DNA of 64,000 bases from JAHECQ01 sp963775125 (GTDB lineage: Bacteria; Actinomycetota; Acidimicrobiia; Acidimicrobiales; SZUA-35). Each line of letters opens with the position of its first letter. The stretch's first letter is position 1. The stretch spans positions 372,001 through 436,000 of the forward strand of contig CAVZHQ010000001.1 of NCBI GenBank assembly GCA_963775125.1, in the 5' to 3' direction. Below the pieces are notes generated by a model, which did no database searches, had not been told where the DNA came from, and saw only the letters and a program-made list of their open reading frames with translations. Below are positions 28,716 to 39,341 of the stretch, piece by piece. The translations under genes were made by a program, and so were the position numbers.

Positions 28716-30485
28716 ATGGCTGAACCTGGTGCACCGATCCGCATTGCCAACTGTTCCGGCTTCTACGGCGACCGGCTGTCGGCGGCCAAGGAGATGGTCG
28801 AGGGTGGTGCCATCGACGCCTTGACCGGCGACTGGTTGGCCGAGCTGACGATGCTCATTCTTGCTCGGACTCGGGCCAAGCGTCCCGGAGGCGGGTTCGC
28901 GGGGACGTTCGTGAAGCAGATGGAACAGGTCATGGGGCAGTGCCTCGACTCGGGGATCAAGGTCGTCACCAACGCCGGTGGCCTCGACCCCGACGGGTGC
29001 GCCGACGCGGTCGCCGAGGTTGCGGCCAAGCTCGGGTTGGCACCGAAGATCGCCTACGTCAATGGCGACGACCTGTTGCCCCGACTGCAGGAGTTGGTGG
29101 ACGCCGGGGTCGATCTGGCCCACTTCGAGGACGGCTCACCGGTCGGTGACATCTCCCGCTTCCTGACCGCAAACGCCTACCTGGGCTGCTGGGGCATCGT
29201 CGAAGCCCTCAACCAGGGCGCCGACATCGTCATCACCGGAAGGGTGACCGATGCGGCCGTCGTCTGCGGGCCGGCAGCATGGCATCACGGCTGGGGCCGA
29301 AACGACTGGGACGCGTTGGCCGGAGCAGTCGTGGCGGGCCACATCATCGAATGCGGGGCCCAGGCCACCGGCGGCAATTATTCGTTCTTCACCGAGGTTC
29401 CCGGTATGGAACGCATCGGCTTCCCGTGGGCCGACGTTGCCGCCGACGGCTCGTGCATCATCGGCAAGCACGACGGCACCGGGGGAGAGGTTTCCATCGG
29501 CACGGTCACGTCGCAGCTCCTCTACGAGATCGGCGGCCCTGCGTATCTCGGGCCCGACGTGACCAGCCGCTTCGACACGATCAAGCTCGAACAGGTGCAA
29601 CGCGACCGGGTGCGGGTGTTCGGTACGAAGGGCGAGCCGCCCCCATCCACGCTGAAGGTGGCGATGAACGAGGTGGGCGGCTATCGCAACGATGTCGCCA
29701 TCATGATGACCGGGCTCGACATCGAGGCCAAGGCCCAGCTGCTCGACGATGCCTTCTGGGTGGCGTGCCCGTACGCGCCCGAAGACTTCGCGTCCGTTCG
29801 GCGCCAGATCATCCGAACCGACCACATCGATCCGACGACCAATGAGACCGCCGCCGCCATGTGGAAGCTGACGGTGAAGGATCCCGACGAACGCAAGGTC
29901 GGTCGAGCGTTCTCCAACGCGCTCACCGAGATCGGACTGGCGTCGATCCCGGGCCTGTACGGAGTCGGCAGTGGACCGTCGGGCGGCGCTCAGTACGGCG
30001 TCTACCGCCCAGCGGTCGTACCTGCAGGTCTGGTGCCGAGCTATGTGCACATCGACGGCGTGACCACCGTGGTCGAATCGGTGGCGCCCGCCGACACCGT
30101 CTCGATCGAGCCGGCCGAGGGGCCGACTGCAGCTGCGCCCGATGGCCCCGCCGAACGCGCCCCGCTGGGACGGGTGATCGGCACCCGATCAGGCGACAAG
30201 GGTGGCAACGCCAACCTCGGCGTGTTCGTGCGCAGCGACGCAGCGTGGGCCTGGATCGACGGTTACCTGACGATTGATCGGTTGCGTGAGTTGCTGCCCG
30301 AAGCCGCCGGGCTCGTGATCGATCGCCACCGGTTGCCGGCCATTCGTTCGCTGAACTTCCTGATCCATGGCTTGCTGGAGGAAGGCGTGGCGTCATCGAC
30401 CCGCCAGGACGGGCAGGCCAAAAGTCTGGGCGAGTGGCTTCGCGCCCGAGTGGTCGAGGTGCCGACGGCGTTGCTCGCCGGCTGA
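28716..30485 (+). CDS. AtuA family protein (DUF1446, acyclic terpene utilisation)
   Basis: 589 residues, intact. The N-terminal DUF1446 domain (IRIANCSGFYGDRLSAAKEM, NAGGLDPDGCADAV, ITGRVTDAAVVCGPAAWHHGW, ECGAQATGGNYSFF) is followed by the AtuA C-terminal domain (GTRSGDKGGNANLGVFVRSD, about residue 490 onward). AtuA is required for citronellol/geraniol growth in Pseudomonas, in a cluster with geranyl-CoA carboxylase; its chemistry is not established. Here a carboxylase of matching type lies 4 kb away on the other strand, which supports a related acyl-CoA pathway. No partner in the same operon. Confidence 0.88.
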   Translation: MAEPGAPIRIANCSGFYGDRLSAAKEMVEGGAIDALTGDWLAELTMLILARTRAKRPGGGFAGTFVKQMEQVMGQCLDSGIKVVTNAGGLDPDGCADAVAEVAAKLGLAPKIAYVNGDDLLPRLQELVDAGVDLAHFEDGSPVGDISRFLTANAYLGCWGIVEALNQGADIVITGRVTDAAVVCGPAAWHHGWGRNDWDALAGAVVAGHIIECGAQATGGNYSFFTEVPGMERIGFPWADVAADGSCIIGKHDGTGGEVSIGTVTSQLLYEIGGPAYLGPDVTSRFDTIKLEQVQRDRVRVFGTKGEPPPSTLKVAMNEVGGYRNDVAIMMTGLDIEAKAQLLDDAFWVACPYAPEDFASVRRQIIRTDHIDPTTNETAAAMWKLTVKDPDERKVGRAFSNALTEIGLASIPGLYGVGSGPSGGAQYGVYRPAVVPAGLVPSYVHIDGVTTVVESVAPADTVSIEPAEGPTAAAPDGPAERAPLGRVIGTRSGDKGGNANLGVFVRSDAAWAWIDGYLTIDRLRELLPEAAGLVIDRHRLPAIRSLNFLIHGLLEEGVASSTRQDGQAKSLGEWLRARVVEVPTALLAG

Positions 30486-30522
30486 CCTCCGGGCACTCGG
30501 AAGCGATCCCGTCAAGAACCGA

Positions 30523-32213
<1,691 letters not shown>

Positions 32214-32217
<4 letters not shown>

Positions 32218-32909
32218 CTCTCGGAACGTACCGGGATCTCCTCGAAACTGTCGGATCGCATGATGAGGTGGCGAACCAGGAGCAGGGTCAGTACGCCGAG
32301 GACGACGCCGCCCACGGCGTCGCTCACGTAGTGCATCCCTTGGTAGAGCCGCGACACGATGACGATGCTGGGGGCGACGATGGCGATCGCGAGTGCGCCG
32401 ATTCTCGACGTGCGCGACTTGTTGTTCCACATGATGACGATGGCGAGGGCACCGTAGAACACCACCGCGGCCGCGATGTGGCCGCTTGGCCAGCTGTTGG
32501 TGGGCGCCCCGTCGAGCTGTTCGACGGGCGGCCGATCGCGGCCGATGATCTTGGCGGTCGCGCCGAACACGCTGACCTCGAACAGCAGACCCACGGTCAC
32601 CAACGCCCAGTCGTGCCAGCGTCGGTACATCCACAGCATGAGGGGAAGGAGCGCCACAACGAGAGCGATCTTGGTCTCGGTGTTGGACAACGCCGAGCCG
32701 AACTCGGCGAGCTGGTTTCGCTGGTCGGTGCGCGCGTCCTCGAACCACCGGTTGACCCCGGCCTCGGATCGGCCCAGGGACGATCCATCCCACCATCGCA
32801 CGATCATCCACCCGATGGCGAGGTAGATCGGTGTGAGGACGAGGTACGCAATGGCCAAGACGCGCACTTCTCGGCGGCCGAGCGGGGCAGCCTTCACTCG
32901 ATCCATCAT
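32214..32909 (-). CDS. PAP2 family phosphatase
   Basis: Membrane phosphatase of the phosphatidic-acid phosphatase 2 superfamily, 231 residues with about five or six membrane helices. The three active-site motifs are present: KIIGRDRPP (about 120), NSWPSGH (about 138-144) and SRLYQGMHYVSD (about 187-198). Likely dephosphorylates lipid phosphates or diphosphates at the outer membrane face. Its start overlaps the stop of the lipid kinase/PPK2 gene by ATGA, and its stop overlaps the PhoD-like start, so it is tightly coupled to both. Confidence 0.9.
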
Positions 32910-34681
32910 GAAGCAAGCCGCGCTCGGTACGCGTCGACGTCGCCGTCGAGCGATGGATACTCGCTGCGCAGGTCGGCGAGGTGTTCACTCAGCAGCGATG
33001 CGACCGCCCAGTTCCGATACCACTTCTTGTCGGAAGGGATGATGAACCAGGGTGCGATGTCGGTGGATGTCCGACCGATTGCGGAGCCGTACGCGATCTG
33101 GAAGCGAGGCCACTCGGCTCGGGTGTCGAGGTCGGATTCGTCGAACTTCCACTGCTTGTCCTGGCGGCGAAGGCGGCGCAGGAAGCGGCGGCGCTGTTCG
33201 TCGAATGACAGATGCAGCAGGCACTTGATGACCACGGTGCCCGACTCGATCAGTTCGCGTTCGAACGCGTTGATGGCATCGATGCGCCCCGAGAGTTCCT
33301 TGTCCGACAGGTCGTCGAGCACATCGGGGACGATGACGTCCTCGTAGTGCGACCGGTCGAAGAAGGTGACGTGGCCGGGATCGGGCAGCTCGCGGCGGAT
33401 GCGGGCCAGAAACGGTTCGGCCTCCTCCTTGGCATCGGGCTCCTTGAAGGCGGCGACGCCGGCGCCGACCGGATTCAAGATTCGCCCGACATGCTTGATC
33501 GTTCCGCTCTTGCCGGAGCCGTCGAGCCCTTGCAGGATGACCAGGACCGAGTGTTCGCCGGCCGCCATCAACCGATCGTGCAGGTCGGCAAGATGAAACA
33601 GGTCCTGGTCGAAGGCCTTCTCGGCCGCCTCCCGATTCTCGATCAAGGGGGTGGAGTCGGTCGAGTAACCCTCGAGCACCAAGGGCCGGCCTTCGGATCC
33701 GACTCGGAGCTGCGCAGACACCGAACCCGGCGCCCAGAGGCCGGTGATGTGTTCGGCCGGATGCTTCTTCATGGTCTCGACTCCTACTTCTCCGTTGCTC
33801 TGGTGTCGCACGGCAAGCGCGTTCGGTTCGATCCCGAACTCGAGCAGCTTGGTGCTTGGACGGTCTTCGCCATCGAGCTCGTAAGGCATCGCATCGCTCA
33901 GCGACACTCGCACCGACGTACCGGTGAACCGTGCGACCAGGTCCGGGCGTTGGGGAACGCCGCGCACCAGTCGCCACAACACCGACGCCCATTCGCGCAG
34001 GTTGGTCGCCGAGAGGATCGCAACGTCGAGCCTGCCATCGTCGGGACGTGCGTCCGGGAACACCTCGAGGCCCCCCGTGACCGTGCCGCAGTTGCCGACC
34101 AGAACCATCGCGGTCCGGCCCGACCAGACTCGCTTTCCATCAATGGCAACGAAGGCGTGGGTGAGACGGGCCGGCGCGTTACGAATGGCCGAGGCGACGT
34201 AGGCGACACTGCCGAAGCGCTTCTTGACCTCGGGCTGAGCGTCGCGGATCATCGCCGCGTCGAATCCCACACCGGCCATCACGCTGAATCGTTCGCCGTT
34301 GACGATGCCCACATCCAGTCGACGCACCGCTCCGCCAATGGCGGCGGCCACGGCGTCGATGCCGGTTTCGAGGTCGAGATTGGCAGCAAGGAGATTGCCG
34401 GTGCCTAGAGCCACCACGCCGAGCGTCGATGCTGTGCCGGCAACCGACTCGATGACGGCACGGACCGTGCCGTCGCCACCGCACGCGATCACCGTCTCGG
34501 CCCCAGATGCCACCGCGCGTTCGGCCTGCCCCGTACCCGGGTCGTCCTCGGTGGTAGGTGCCCAGGTGAGGTTCGGTGCACTGACGAGTTCGTCGAATGC
34601 TGCGCGTAGTTCGTTGTCGTCGGTGGCGTTGCCGCTCTTCGGATTCGCGATCACGACAATCTTGCGGGCGGGGATTGTCAT
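32906..34681 (-). CDS. Diacylglycerol-kinase-type lipid kinase joined in frame to polyphosphate kinase 2
   Basis: One open frame of 591 residues. Residues 1-303 are a full-length DAGK-family lipid kinase (VVIANPKSGNATDD, CGGDGTVRAVIE, ALGTGNLLAANL, GVGFDAAMI, FPDARPDDGRLDV). Residues 304-591 are a full-length PPK2: Walker A GLDGSGKSGT (385-394), FFDRSHYEDV, then the lid KCLLHLSFDEQRRRFLRRL and WKFDESDLDTRAEW. A fusion would couple polyphosphate-driven nucleotide supply to lipid phosphorylation. However, ATG 33772 has a textbook ribosome binding site just upstream, and frameshift errors are common in this sequence, so two adjacent genes merged by an indel remain possible. Confidence 0.85.
   Translation of the reverse strand: MTIPARKIVVIANPKSGNATDDNELRAAFDELVSAPNLTWAPTTEDDPGTGQAERAVASGAETVIACGGDGTVRAVIESVAGTASTLGVVALGTGNLLAANLDLETGIDAVAAAIGGAVRRLDVGIVNGERFSVMAGVGFDAAMIRDAQPEVKKRFGSVAYVASAIRNAPARLTHAFVAIDGKRVWSGRTAMVLVGNCGTVTGGLEVFPDARPDDGRLDVAILSATNLREWASVLWRLVRGVPQRPDLVARFTGTSVRVSLSDAMPYELDGEDRPSTKLLEFGIEPNALAVRHQSNGEVGVETMKKHPAEHITGLWAPGSVSAQLRVGSEGRPLVLEGYSTDSTPLIENREAAEKAFDQDLFHLADLHDRLMAAGEHSVLVILQGLDGSGKSGTIKHVGRILNPVGAGVAAFKEPDAKEEAEPFLARIRRELPDPGHVTFFDRSHYEDVIVPDVLDDLSDKELSGRIDAINAFERELIESGTVVIKCLLHLSFDEQRRRFLRRLRRQDKQWKFDESDLDTRAEWPRFQIAYGSAIGRTSTDIAPWFIIPSDKKWYRNWAVASLLSEHLADLRSEYPSLDGDVDAYRARLAS
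33770..33793 (-). promoter_or_regulatory. Internal ribosome binding site and ATG ahead of the PPK2 part
   Basis: On the minus strand GGAGAAGTAGGAG ends 8 nt before ATG 33772, the first codon of MKKHPAEH. The same stretch holds a TAG in a neighbouring frame that could be the stop of a separate lipid-kinase gene. Confidence 0.6.
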
Positions 34682-34682
34682 G

Positions 34683-35549
34683 TCAGTCCTCGAGTTCTTG
34701 ATGCCGGAAGCTCAGGATGCAGAACACCCCATAGGCGATCAGGGCGAGACCGGCGGCGAGCACGACGTATTGGCCCTGTTCATGCGCCGCCAACTCACGC
34801 AGTGCACGGTCGAAGCCGCGGGCGTCTTCTCGGTCGACCTCCCAAGCGGCCTTGGCAACGAAGAAGCCCACGGCGGCCGTGACCAGGCCGCGGCCCACCC
34901 ATCCGATCGTTCCTGCGGTCGTCACGAACCGACGTTCCTGTTGTGAAGCGCTCTTGAACGAGAGTTCTTCGAGGAACGACTTGTTGATGCCCTTTTCCAC
35001 GATGAAGTAGATGCCGAGCACCACTACTCCGAGACCGGCGAGCAGCAGGACCCACCGCCCGACCGACGACTCGAGCATTGCCTTCGAAAGGTTCTCGACG
35101 GTGTTCGAGTCGCCTGGTTGGGTGTCGGTCAGGATGACGCGGCCGGCGGTGAAGGCCAAGATCCCGTAGAACCCGGCGCTGAAGAGGTAGCCGATGCGGT
35201 CGAGCCAGTCCTTGGGCTCGCCCCCGTGGACGAGGGCGGCGGAGAGTGCACGCCAGATTGCGTAGAGCGCGAGTCCGACGGCGAAGAGGCCGAGCAGCGC
35301 CTCGCCTCCGCGACTGGACGCCACTTGGGAGATGGCCCCTTCGGGCGACGCCTCGTCGTCGGAGAACTCACCGCGGCCGATGGCGAACGCCGTGAGGCCC
35401 ATCAGCACATACACGGCGCCCTTGGCGACCCAGCCGGCCCGGGCGAGCGCCTTCACCCATGGCTGCTGGTGGACGGTGTCGGATACCTGTTGGCTGACGG
35501 CGTCGTCGACGCCACTGGCCACGTTCGTGGTGCGTTTGGTGGTGGTCAC
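34683..35549 (-). CDS. DUF1206 membrane protein
   Basis: About 288 residues from GTG 35549. Three repeated units of the DUF1206 type, each with two membrane helices: WVKALARAGWVAKGAVYVLMG, WLDRIGYLFSAGFYGILA and VTTAGTIGWVGRGLVTAAVG, making about six transmembrane segments. The function of the family is unknown. It ends one base before the start of the lipid-kinase/PPK2 gene, so it heads that operon. The open frame continues to an ATG at 35630, but that extension is not hydrophobic or conserved-looking. Confidence 0.8.
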   Translation of the reverse strand: MTTTKRTTNVASGVDDAVSQQVSDTVHQQPWVKALARAGWVAKGAVYVLMGLTAFAIGRGEFSDDEASPEGAISQVASSRGGEALLGLFAVGLALYAIWRALSAALVHGGEPKDWLDRIGYLFSAGFYGILAFTAGRVILTDTQPGDSNTVENLSKAMLESSVGRWVLLLAGLGVVVLGIYFIVEKGINKSFLEELSFKSASQQERRFVTTAGTIGWVGRGLVTAAVGFFVAKAAWEVDREDARGFDRALRELAAHEQGQYVVLAAGLALIAYGVFCILSFRHQELED

Positions 35550-35729
35550 GCAGGAGCGATGCCCGGAATGTCGATCGGTCAAACTTCCGTCCGCCAAACC
35601 TTGCGTTATCGGCGTGCGAAGCCACCCCATTCAAGCATTGGGCAGTTCTGCCCGATTACTCTGTGTGAGGTTCGCGCCGCGCTCGTGGCGGTGAACCTCG
35701 GAACCGAGACCAAACGGCGGAGGCCAATC

Positions 35730-35867
35730 ATGTCTGCAGAGAACACGAAGCGAACGCGAGCGCGCCGGTCCACCATCGGCCTGGCGGCCGCGGCCGGAGC
35801 CTTTCTCTGGGGGCCGGCGGCGTTGGCGCTGGTGTCGCATTCATGGTCCGACGGTGCGGACGAATAG
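35730..35867 (+). CDS. Small protein with Arg-rich, signal-like N-terminus
   Basis: 45 residues: basic start (SAENTKRTRARRSTIG), then one hydrophobic stretch (LAAAAGAFLWGPAALALV) and a short acidic tail. GGCGGAGG lies upstream of the ATG. It is either a single-pass small membrane protein or, because the following cyclase gene is broken and lacks a clean start, its secretion signal detached by an indel or stop. The RR-S-T-I pattern resembles but does not strictly fit a Tat motif. Confidence 0.45.
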   Translation: MSAENTKRTRARRSTIGLAAAAGAFLWGPAALALVSHSWSDGADE

Positions 35868-36576
35868 CCGGGCGGCGACTCACCTGCCCCGGTGGCATCA
35901 GCCGCCTGGGCCATGTGCTCAACGAGCAGGCCTCGATCTTCCCCGGCGACCCGAAGACCAAGATCGAGATCGCGGCAACGATTGCCAAGGACGGCTACCT
36001 GGTCGAGGCGGTTTCCGTGGGTTCCCATACCGGCACCCACCTCGACGCCCCCGGCACACTTCATCGAGGGTGGACGAACCGTTGACGATCTTGGTGCCGA
36101 CGAGTTGGTCTGGCCCGTCTACGTGATCGACGTGACGCGAGCGCATGGCCGACGCTGCAGCTGCTGGCCGGCCCGTTGACTTCCAGCTCACCGTTGACGA
36201 CGTGAAGAACGCCCTCAAGGATCAGAAAGTCAAGAAGCTCGAACCGAATTCGATCGTGGTGCTGGTCACCGGGTTCGAGGACGACTTCGGGACCGAGGCC
36301 TACCACGAGCCGATCCCTGGCTTCTCCGGTCCTGCAGTGCAGTACCTGTTCGATCAGGGAGCAACCGCGCTCGGCACCGACAACTTCGGTCCGGACGCCA
36401 GCAGTGACGAACTGTTCGATGCCACCTACACGGCGTTGGCCAATGACGGTGTCGTCATCCCCGATCTGAACAACGTCGCCGACAACCTGAAGACGGGCGA
36501 CCTCATGATCGCTTCGCCGGTGGCGCTCGAGAACGGCTCGGCCTTCCTGGTCGATCCGCTGGCCTGCCACGGCTGA
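35843..36576 (+). CDS. Cyclase-family metal-dependent hydrolase (kynurenine-formamidase-like; frameshifted)
   Basis: Cyclase-fold hydrolase of about 240 residues split over three frames. Metal-site signature SHTGTHLDAPAHF is recovered when a CCCCC run near 36052 is shortened by one; preceding it is LGHVLNEQASIFPGDP, the usual N-terminal motif. After a second break near 36150 the frame continues as ADAAAAGRPVDFQLTVDDV, VVLVTGFEDDFG and GTDNFGPDASS. Family members hydrolyse N-formylkynurenine or related amides and esters. The true start is unclear. The gene is immediately upstream of the IS110 element, but the damage is internal, not caused by insertion. Confidence 0.65.
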
Positions 36577-36621
36577 TCACCCTTGAACTGGGCCCGTCAG
36601 CCCCCGGGTCACTAATGGGAC

Positions 36622-36800
36622 TCGACCGGTGTTGCCGAGTAGGTGATGCTGGTGTCGGGCCGCTGGCCGGCGAGCACTTTCGTTCACAGAAGCCTTCCGA
36701 GGATTTCTAGGGTTAGACCGTGCCCCGGCCAGTTGGTTTGGGTTGCCCATCAAGCGCTCATGGGGTGTCGTGCTTCGAGCACTGATCCATTAGGTCGCCG
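36622..36800 (+). ncRNA. Candidate IS110 bridge RNA
   Basis: Non-coding left end of the IS110 element. IS110 recombinases are guided by a structured bridge RNA encoded next to the transposase, about 180 nt in IS621. This stretch holds several short hairpins, such as ggcc-gct-ggcc (36658-36668) and gtgct-tcg-agcac (36770-36782). Start and end are guesses from the inferred junction promoter; target- and donor-binding loops were not assigned. Confidence 0.4.
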
Positions 36801-36852
36801 CTCGGGAAACCCGCCGGCTCAGCCTGTTGGATCAACTGCGAGGAGCATCACG

Positions 36853-38075
36853 ATGACCGTATTCGTGGGCGATGACTGGGCCGAAACCCATCACGACGTC
36901 CATCTCATGAACGACACTGGCGACCGGCTCGCCGCCAAACGACTACCCGAAGGCCTCCAAGGAATCGCCGCCCTCCACGAACTTCTCGCCGGCCACGCCA
37001 GCGACCCGTCCGAGGTGATCATCGGTATCGAAACCGAACGCGGACTCTGGGTCCAAGCACTGACTGCGGCCGGCTACCAGGTGTACGCGATCAACCCGCT
37101 ATCGGTGTCTCGCTACCGCGACCGCCACAGCCTCGCCGGAGCGAAATCCGATCCGGGCGACGCGAAACTGTTGGCCGATGTTGTCCGTACCGATCGGCAC
37201 AATCATCGCCGGGTCGCTGGTGACACCGACCAAGCCGACGGCCTCAAAGTGTTGGCCCGAGCCCATCAGAACCTGATCTGGGACCGGACCAGGCACACCA
37301 ACCGGCTCCGCAACGATCTCCGCGAATACTTCCCGGCAGCCCTGATCCCGTTCGAGAGTCTCGCTCACCGAGACGCTGTCGCCGTGTTGGGCAACGCCTC
37401 GCACCCCGATCAGGCACGCCGACTCTCGGTGACTCAGATCCGGTCGGTGTTGAAACGGGGCGGACGGCAACGCAACCTCGACACACGCGCCACCGAAATC
37501 CATGCAGCGCTGCGGTCTCCGCAACTCGCCGCGTCGCCGGCCGTCGCCAACGCGTTCGCTGCGACCACCAGCGCACTGGTTGCCGTGATCGCCGGGTTGA
37601 ACACCCAGATCGCATTGCTCGAGACCGAACTGGCCTCGTTTTTGATCAGCACCCGGACGCCGGCATCTACCTCTCCCTGCCAGGACTCGGTGTCATCCTC
37701 GGCGCCCGGGTACTCGCAGAGTTCGGGGATGACCCCGAACGCTACGCCGACGCCAAGTCTCGCCGAAACTACGCCGGGACGTCACCCCGAACCATCGCAT
37801 CGGGCAAGAAACGGGCGGTGCTCGCCCGCCATGTCCGGAACCGGCGGCTTTACGACGCCATAGACCAATGGGCGTTCTGCGCCATCTCTGCCAGCCCCGG
37901 CTGCCGCGAGTTTTACGACCAACGACGTGCCGCCGGCGATCTCCACCACCAAGCCTTACGCTCTCTCGGCAACCGGCTCGTCGCCTACCTCCACGGCTGC
38001 CTCGCCGCCCGAACCCACTACGACGAACACATCGCATGGGCCAACCGACAACAACAAACCCCGATCGCTGCTTGA
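36853..38075 (+). CDS. IS110-family transposase/recombinase (one frameshift)
   Basis: About 407 residues after repair. The N-terminal RuvC-like DEDD domain shows FVGDDWAETHHDVHLM, IGIETERGLWV and KSDPGDAKLLADVVR (acidic residues in place). The C-terminal transposase_20 domain shows PGLGVILGARVLAEFGDD and AGTSPRTIASGKK, containing the conserved serine region. The break near 37640 is a run of five T; six gives SFFDQHPDAGIYLSLPG. Start ATG 36853 behind GAGGAG. If the frameshift is real the element is inactive; the homopolymer context favours error. TTGACA overlaps its stop codon. Confidence 0.88.
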
Positions 38076-38097
38076 CACCATGCGGCCCTGGGGTGTC

Positions 38098-38103
38098 TAG
38101 GCT
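38098..38103 (+). promoter_or_regulatory. -10 box, leaderless promoter of the P450 gene
   Basis: TAGGCT, 9 nt before the ATG at 38113. TTGACA lies 20 nt upstream at 38072-38077, within the end of the IS110 transposase gene; the spacing is long for a joint promoter. Confidence 0.45.
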
Positions 38104-38112
38104 CGGGGGCTG

Positions 38113-39315
38113 ATGGACGCCTCTCGCACGCTCGACCTCGCTGATGCCGAGGTCAATCAGGACCCGGACCGTTTCGCCCGCGAAGTGCTCGAGCGGGGCC
38201 CGGTCCAATGGAGCGACACCCACCGAGCGTGGCTGGTGTTCAGCCATGCCGAGGTCGCCGACTGCTTCCGCGACACTCGACTGTCGGCCGATCGGATCGA
38301 GCCCTTCCAACGGGTGGCGGCCGAACACCCCGAGGCGTTCGGCCAGATCGTCGAACTGCTCGCCGGCTGGATGATCTTCCGGGACCCACCGGCCCATACC
38401 CGCCTCCGGGACCCGGTGCGTCGAGCCGTGACCCCCCGAGTCGTCGAGGGCGTGCGGCCTGCAGCCGAACGCATCGTCGAGGAGCTGCTCGCCGCCATGC
38501 CGTCGAGTGGCCTGTTCGACTTCGGGGCCGGCTTCGCCGAGGTGCTCCCGGCGTTGGTGATCGCCGACCTGCTCGGCGTGCCCGGTTCCGAGCGCCACAA
38601 CTTCAAGCAGTGGAGCGACGACCTGGGCGAGATCGTGTTCTCGGTTCGGCCCGGCGCCATTCCTGCCGACCGTGTCCGCCAGGCCGCCGACGACTTCACC
38701 GCATTCTTCTCCGAGCTGATCGAGCACCGGACCAAGCATCCCGGTGACGACCTCATCAGCCTGATGGTGAAGGGCGGAGCGAACCAACTCTCGGCGATGG
38801 AGATGGTGGGGGCGTGCACGCTGTTGCTCTTCGCCGGTCACGAGACCACCACCAACATGCTGGTCAGTTCGGTCCGCGTGCTCCACGATCACCCCGACCA
38901 GCGCGACCGTTTGGTCAATGACCCAGCGGTCCTGCCCTACGCGGCCGACGAACTGCTGCGGGTCGCGGGTCCGGCCAAGTCGATGGTGCGCCGGGTGGCC
39001 GAGCCCCACGAGCGCGGCGGCCAGCAATTGGAGCGCAACCAGAAGGTGTATCTGGTCATCCTCACCGCCAACCGCGATCCCGCCCAGTTCACCGAGCCCG
39101 AGCGCGTCGACCTCGGGCGCGAGCCCAACACCCATCTCGGATTTGGCTGGGGATTGCACCACTGCCTCGGCGCGCCGCTGGCGCGGATGGAGCTGACGGC
39201 CGCACTTCGCCGCCTCTATCAGGAGTATCCCAACCTTCGGCCGGCCGAACCCGACCGTCCGTGGTCGGGGAACGAACTGGGCCGTGGCTTCGGTCGGATG
39301 CCGGTTCTGCTCTAG
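38113..39315 (+). CDS. Cytochrome P450
   Basis: Soluble bacterial P450, 400 residues, intact. I-helix oxygen-activation motif FAGHETTTN (about residues 240-248), the ExxR pair as DELLR (about 278), and the haem-ligand loop FGWGLHHCLGAPLARME with the axial Cys near residue 350. The PPAHTRLRDPVRRAVTP stretch is typical of actinobacterial class I enzymes. It would need a separate ferredoxin and reductase, which are not in the window. Directly downstream of the IS110 element; a possible monocistronic leaderless gene. Substrate unknown. Confidence 0.93.
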   Translation: MDASRTLDLADAEVNQDPDRFAREVLERGPVQWSDTHRAWLVFSHAEVADCFRDTRLSADRIEPFQRVAAEHPEAFGQIVELLAGWMIFRDPPAHTRLRDPVRRAVTPRVVEGVRPAAERIVEELLAAMPSSGLFDFGAGFAEVLPALVIADLLGVPGSERHNFKQWSDDLGEIVFSVRPGAIPADRVRQAADDFTAFFSELIEHRTKHPGDDLISLMVKGGANQLSAMEMVGACTLLLFAGHETTTNMLVSSVRVLHDHPDQRDRLVNDPAVLPYAADELLRVAGPAKSMVRRVAEPHERGGQQLERNQKVYLVILTANRDPAQFTEPERVDLGREPNTHLGFGWGLHHCLGAPLARMELTAALRRLYQEYPNLRPAEPDRPWSGNELGRGFGRMPVLL

Positions 39316-39329
39316 GGCTCTGGAATGTC

Positions 39330-39335
39330 TAGGGT
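39330..39335 (+). promoter_or_regulatory. -10 box, leaderless promoter of the LLM gene
   Basis: TAGGGT, 6 nt before the ATG at 39342. Likely start point of the LLM-SCO6745-larEBC transcript. Confidence 0.5.
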
Positions 39336-39341
39336 TCGACG

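Larger units (their letters stand above)
36606..38094 (+). mobile_element. IS110-family insertion sequence (ends tentative)
   Basis: A single transposase gene is preceded by about 250 nt of non-coding DNA and followed by almost none, the layout of the IS110 group. No terminal inverted repeats are seen, as expected. Ends are proposed from a shared GGGT (36606-36609 and 38091-38094): joining there would place TTGACA (38072-38077) 18 nt from ACTAAT (36611-36616), the kind of junction promoter described for circularised IS110 elements. Total about 1.49 kb. The ends are inference and could be off by tens of bases. Confidence 0.6.

Noticed and set aside
32218..32988. 5' extension of the PhoD-like open frame
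   Set aside because: Antisense-frame sequence over the PAP2 gene; the GTG at 32217 overlaps the PAP2 stop and begins the conserved domain.
36577..36852. Terminal inverted repeats of the insertion sequence
   Set aside because: No matching repeats were found at the two sides; IS110-group elements usually lack them.
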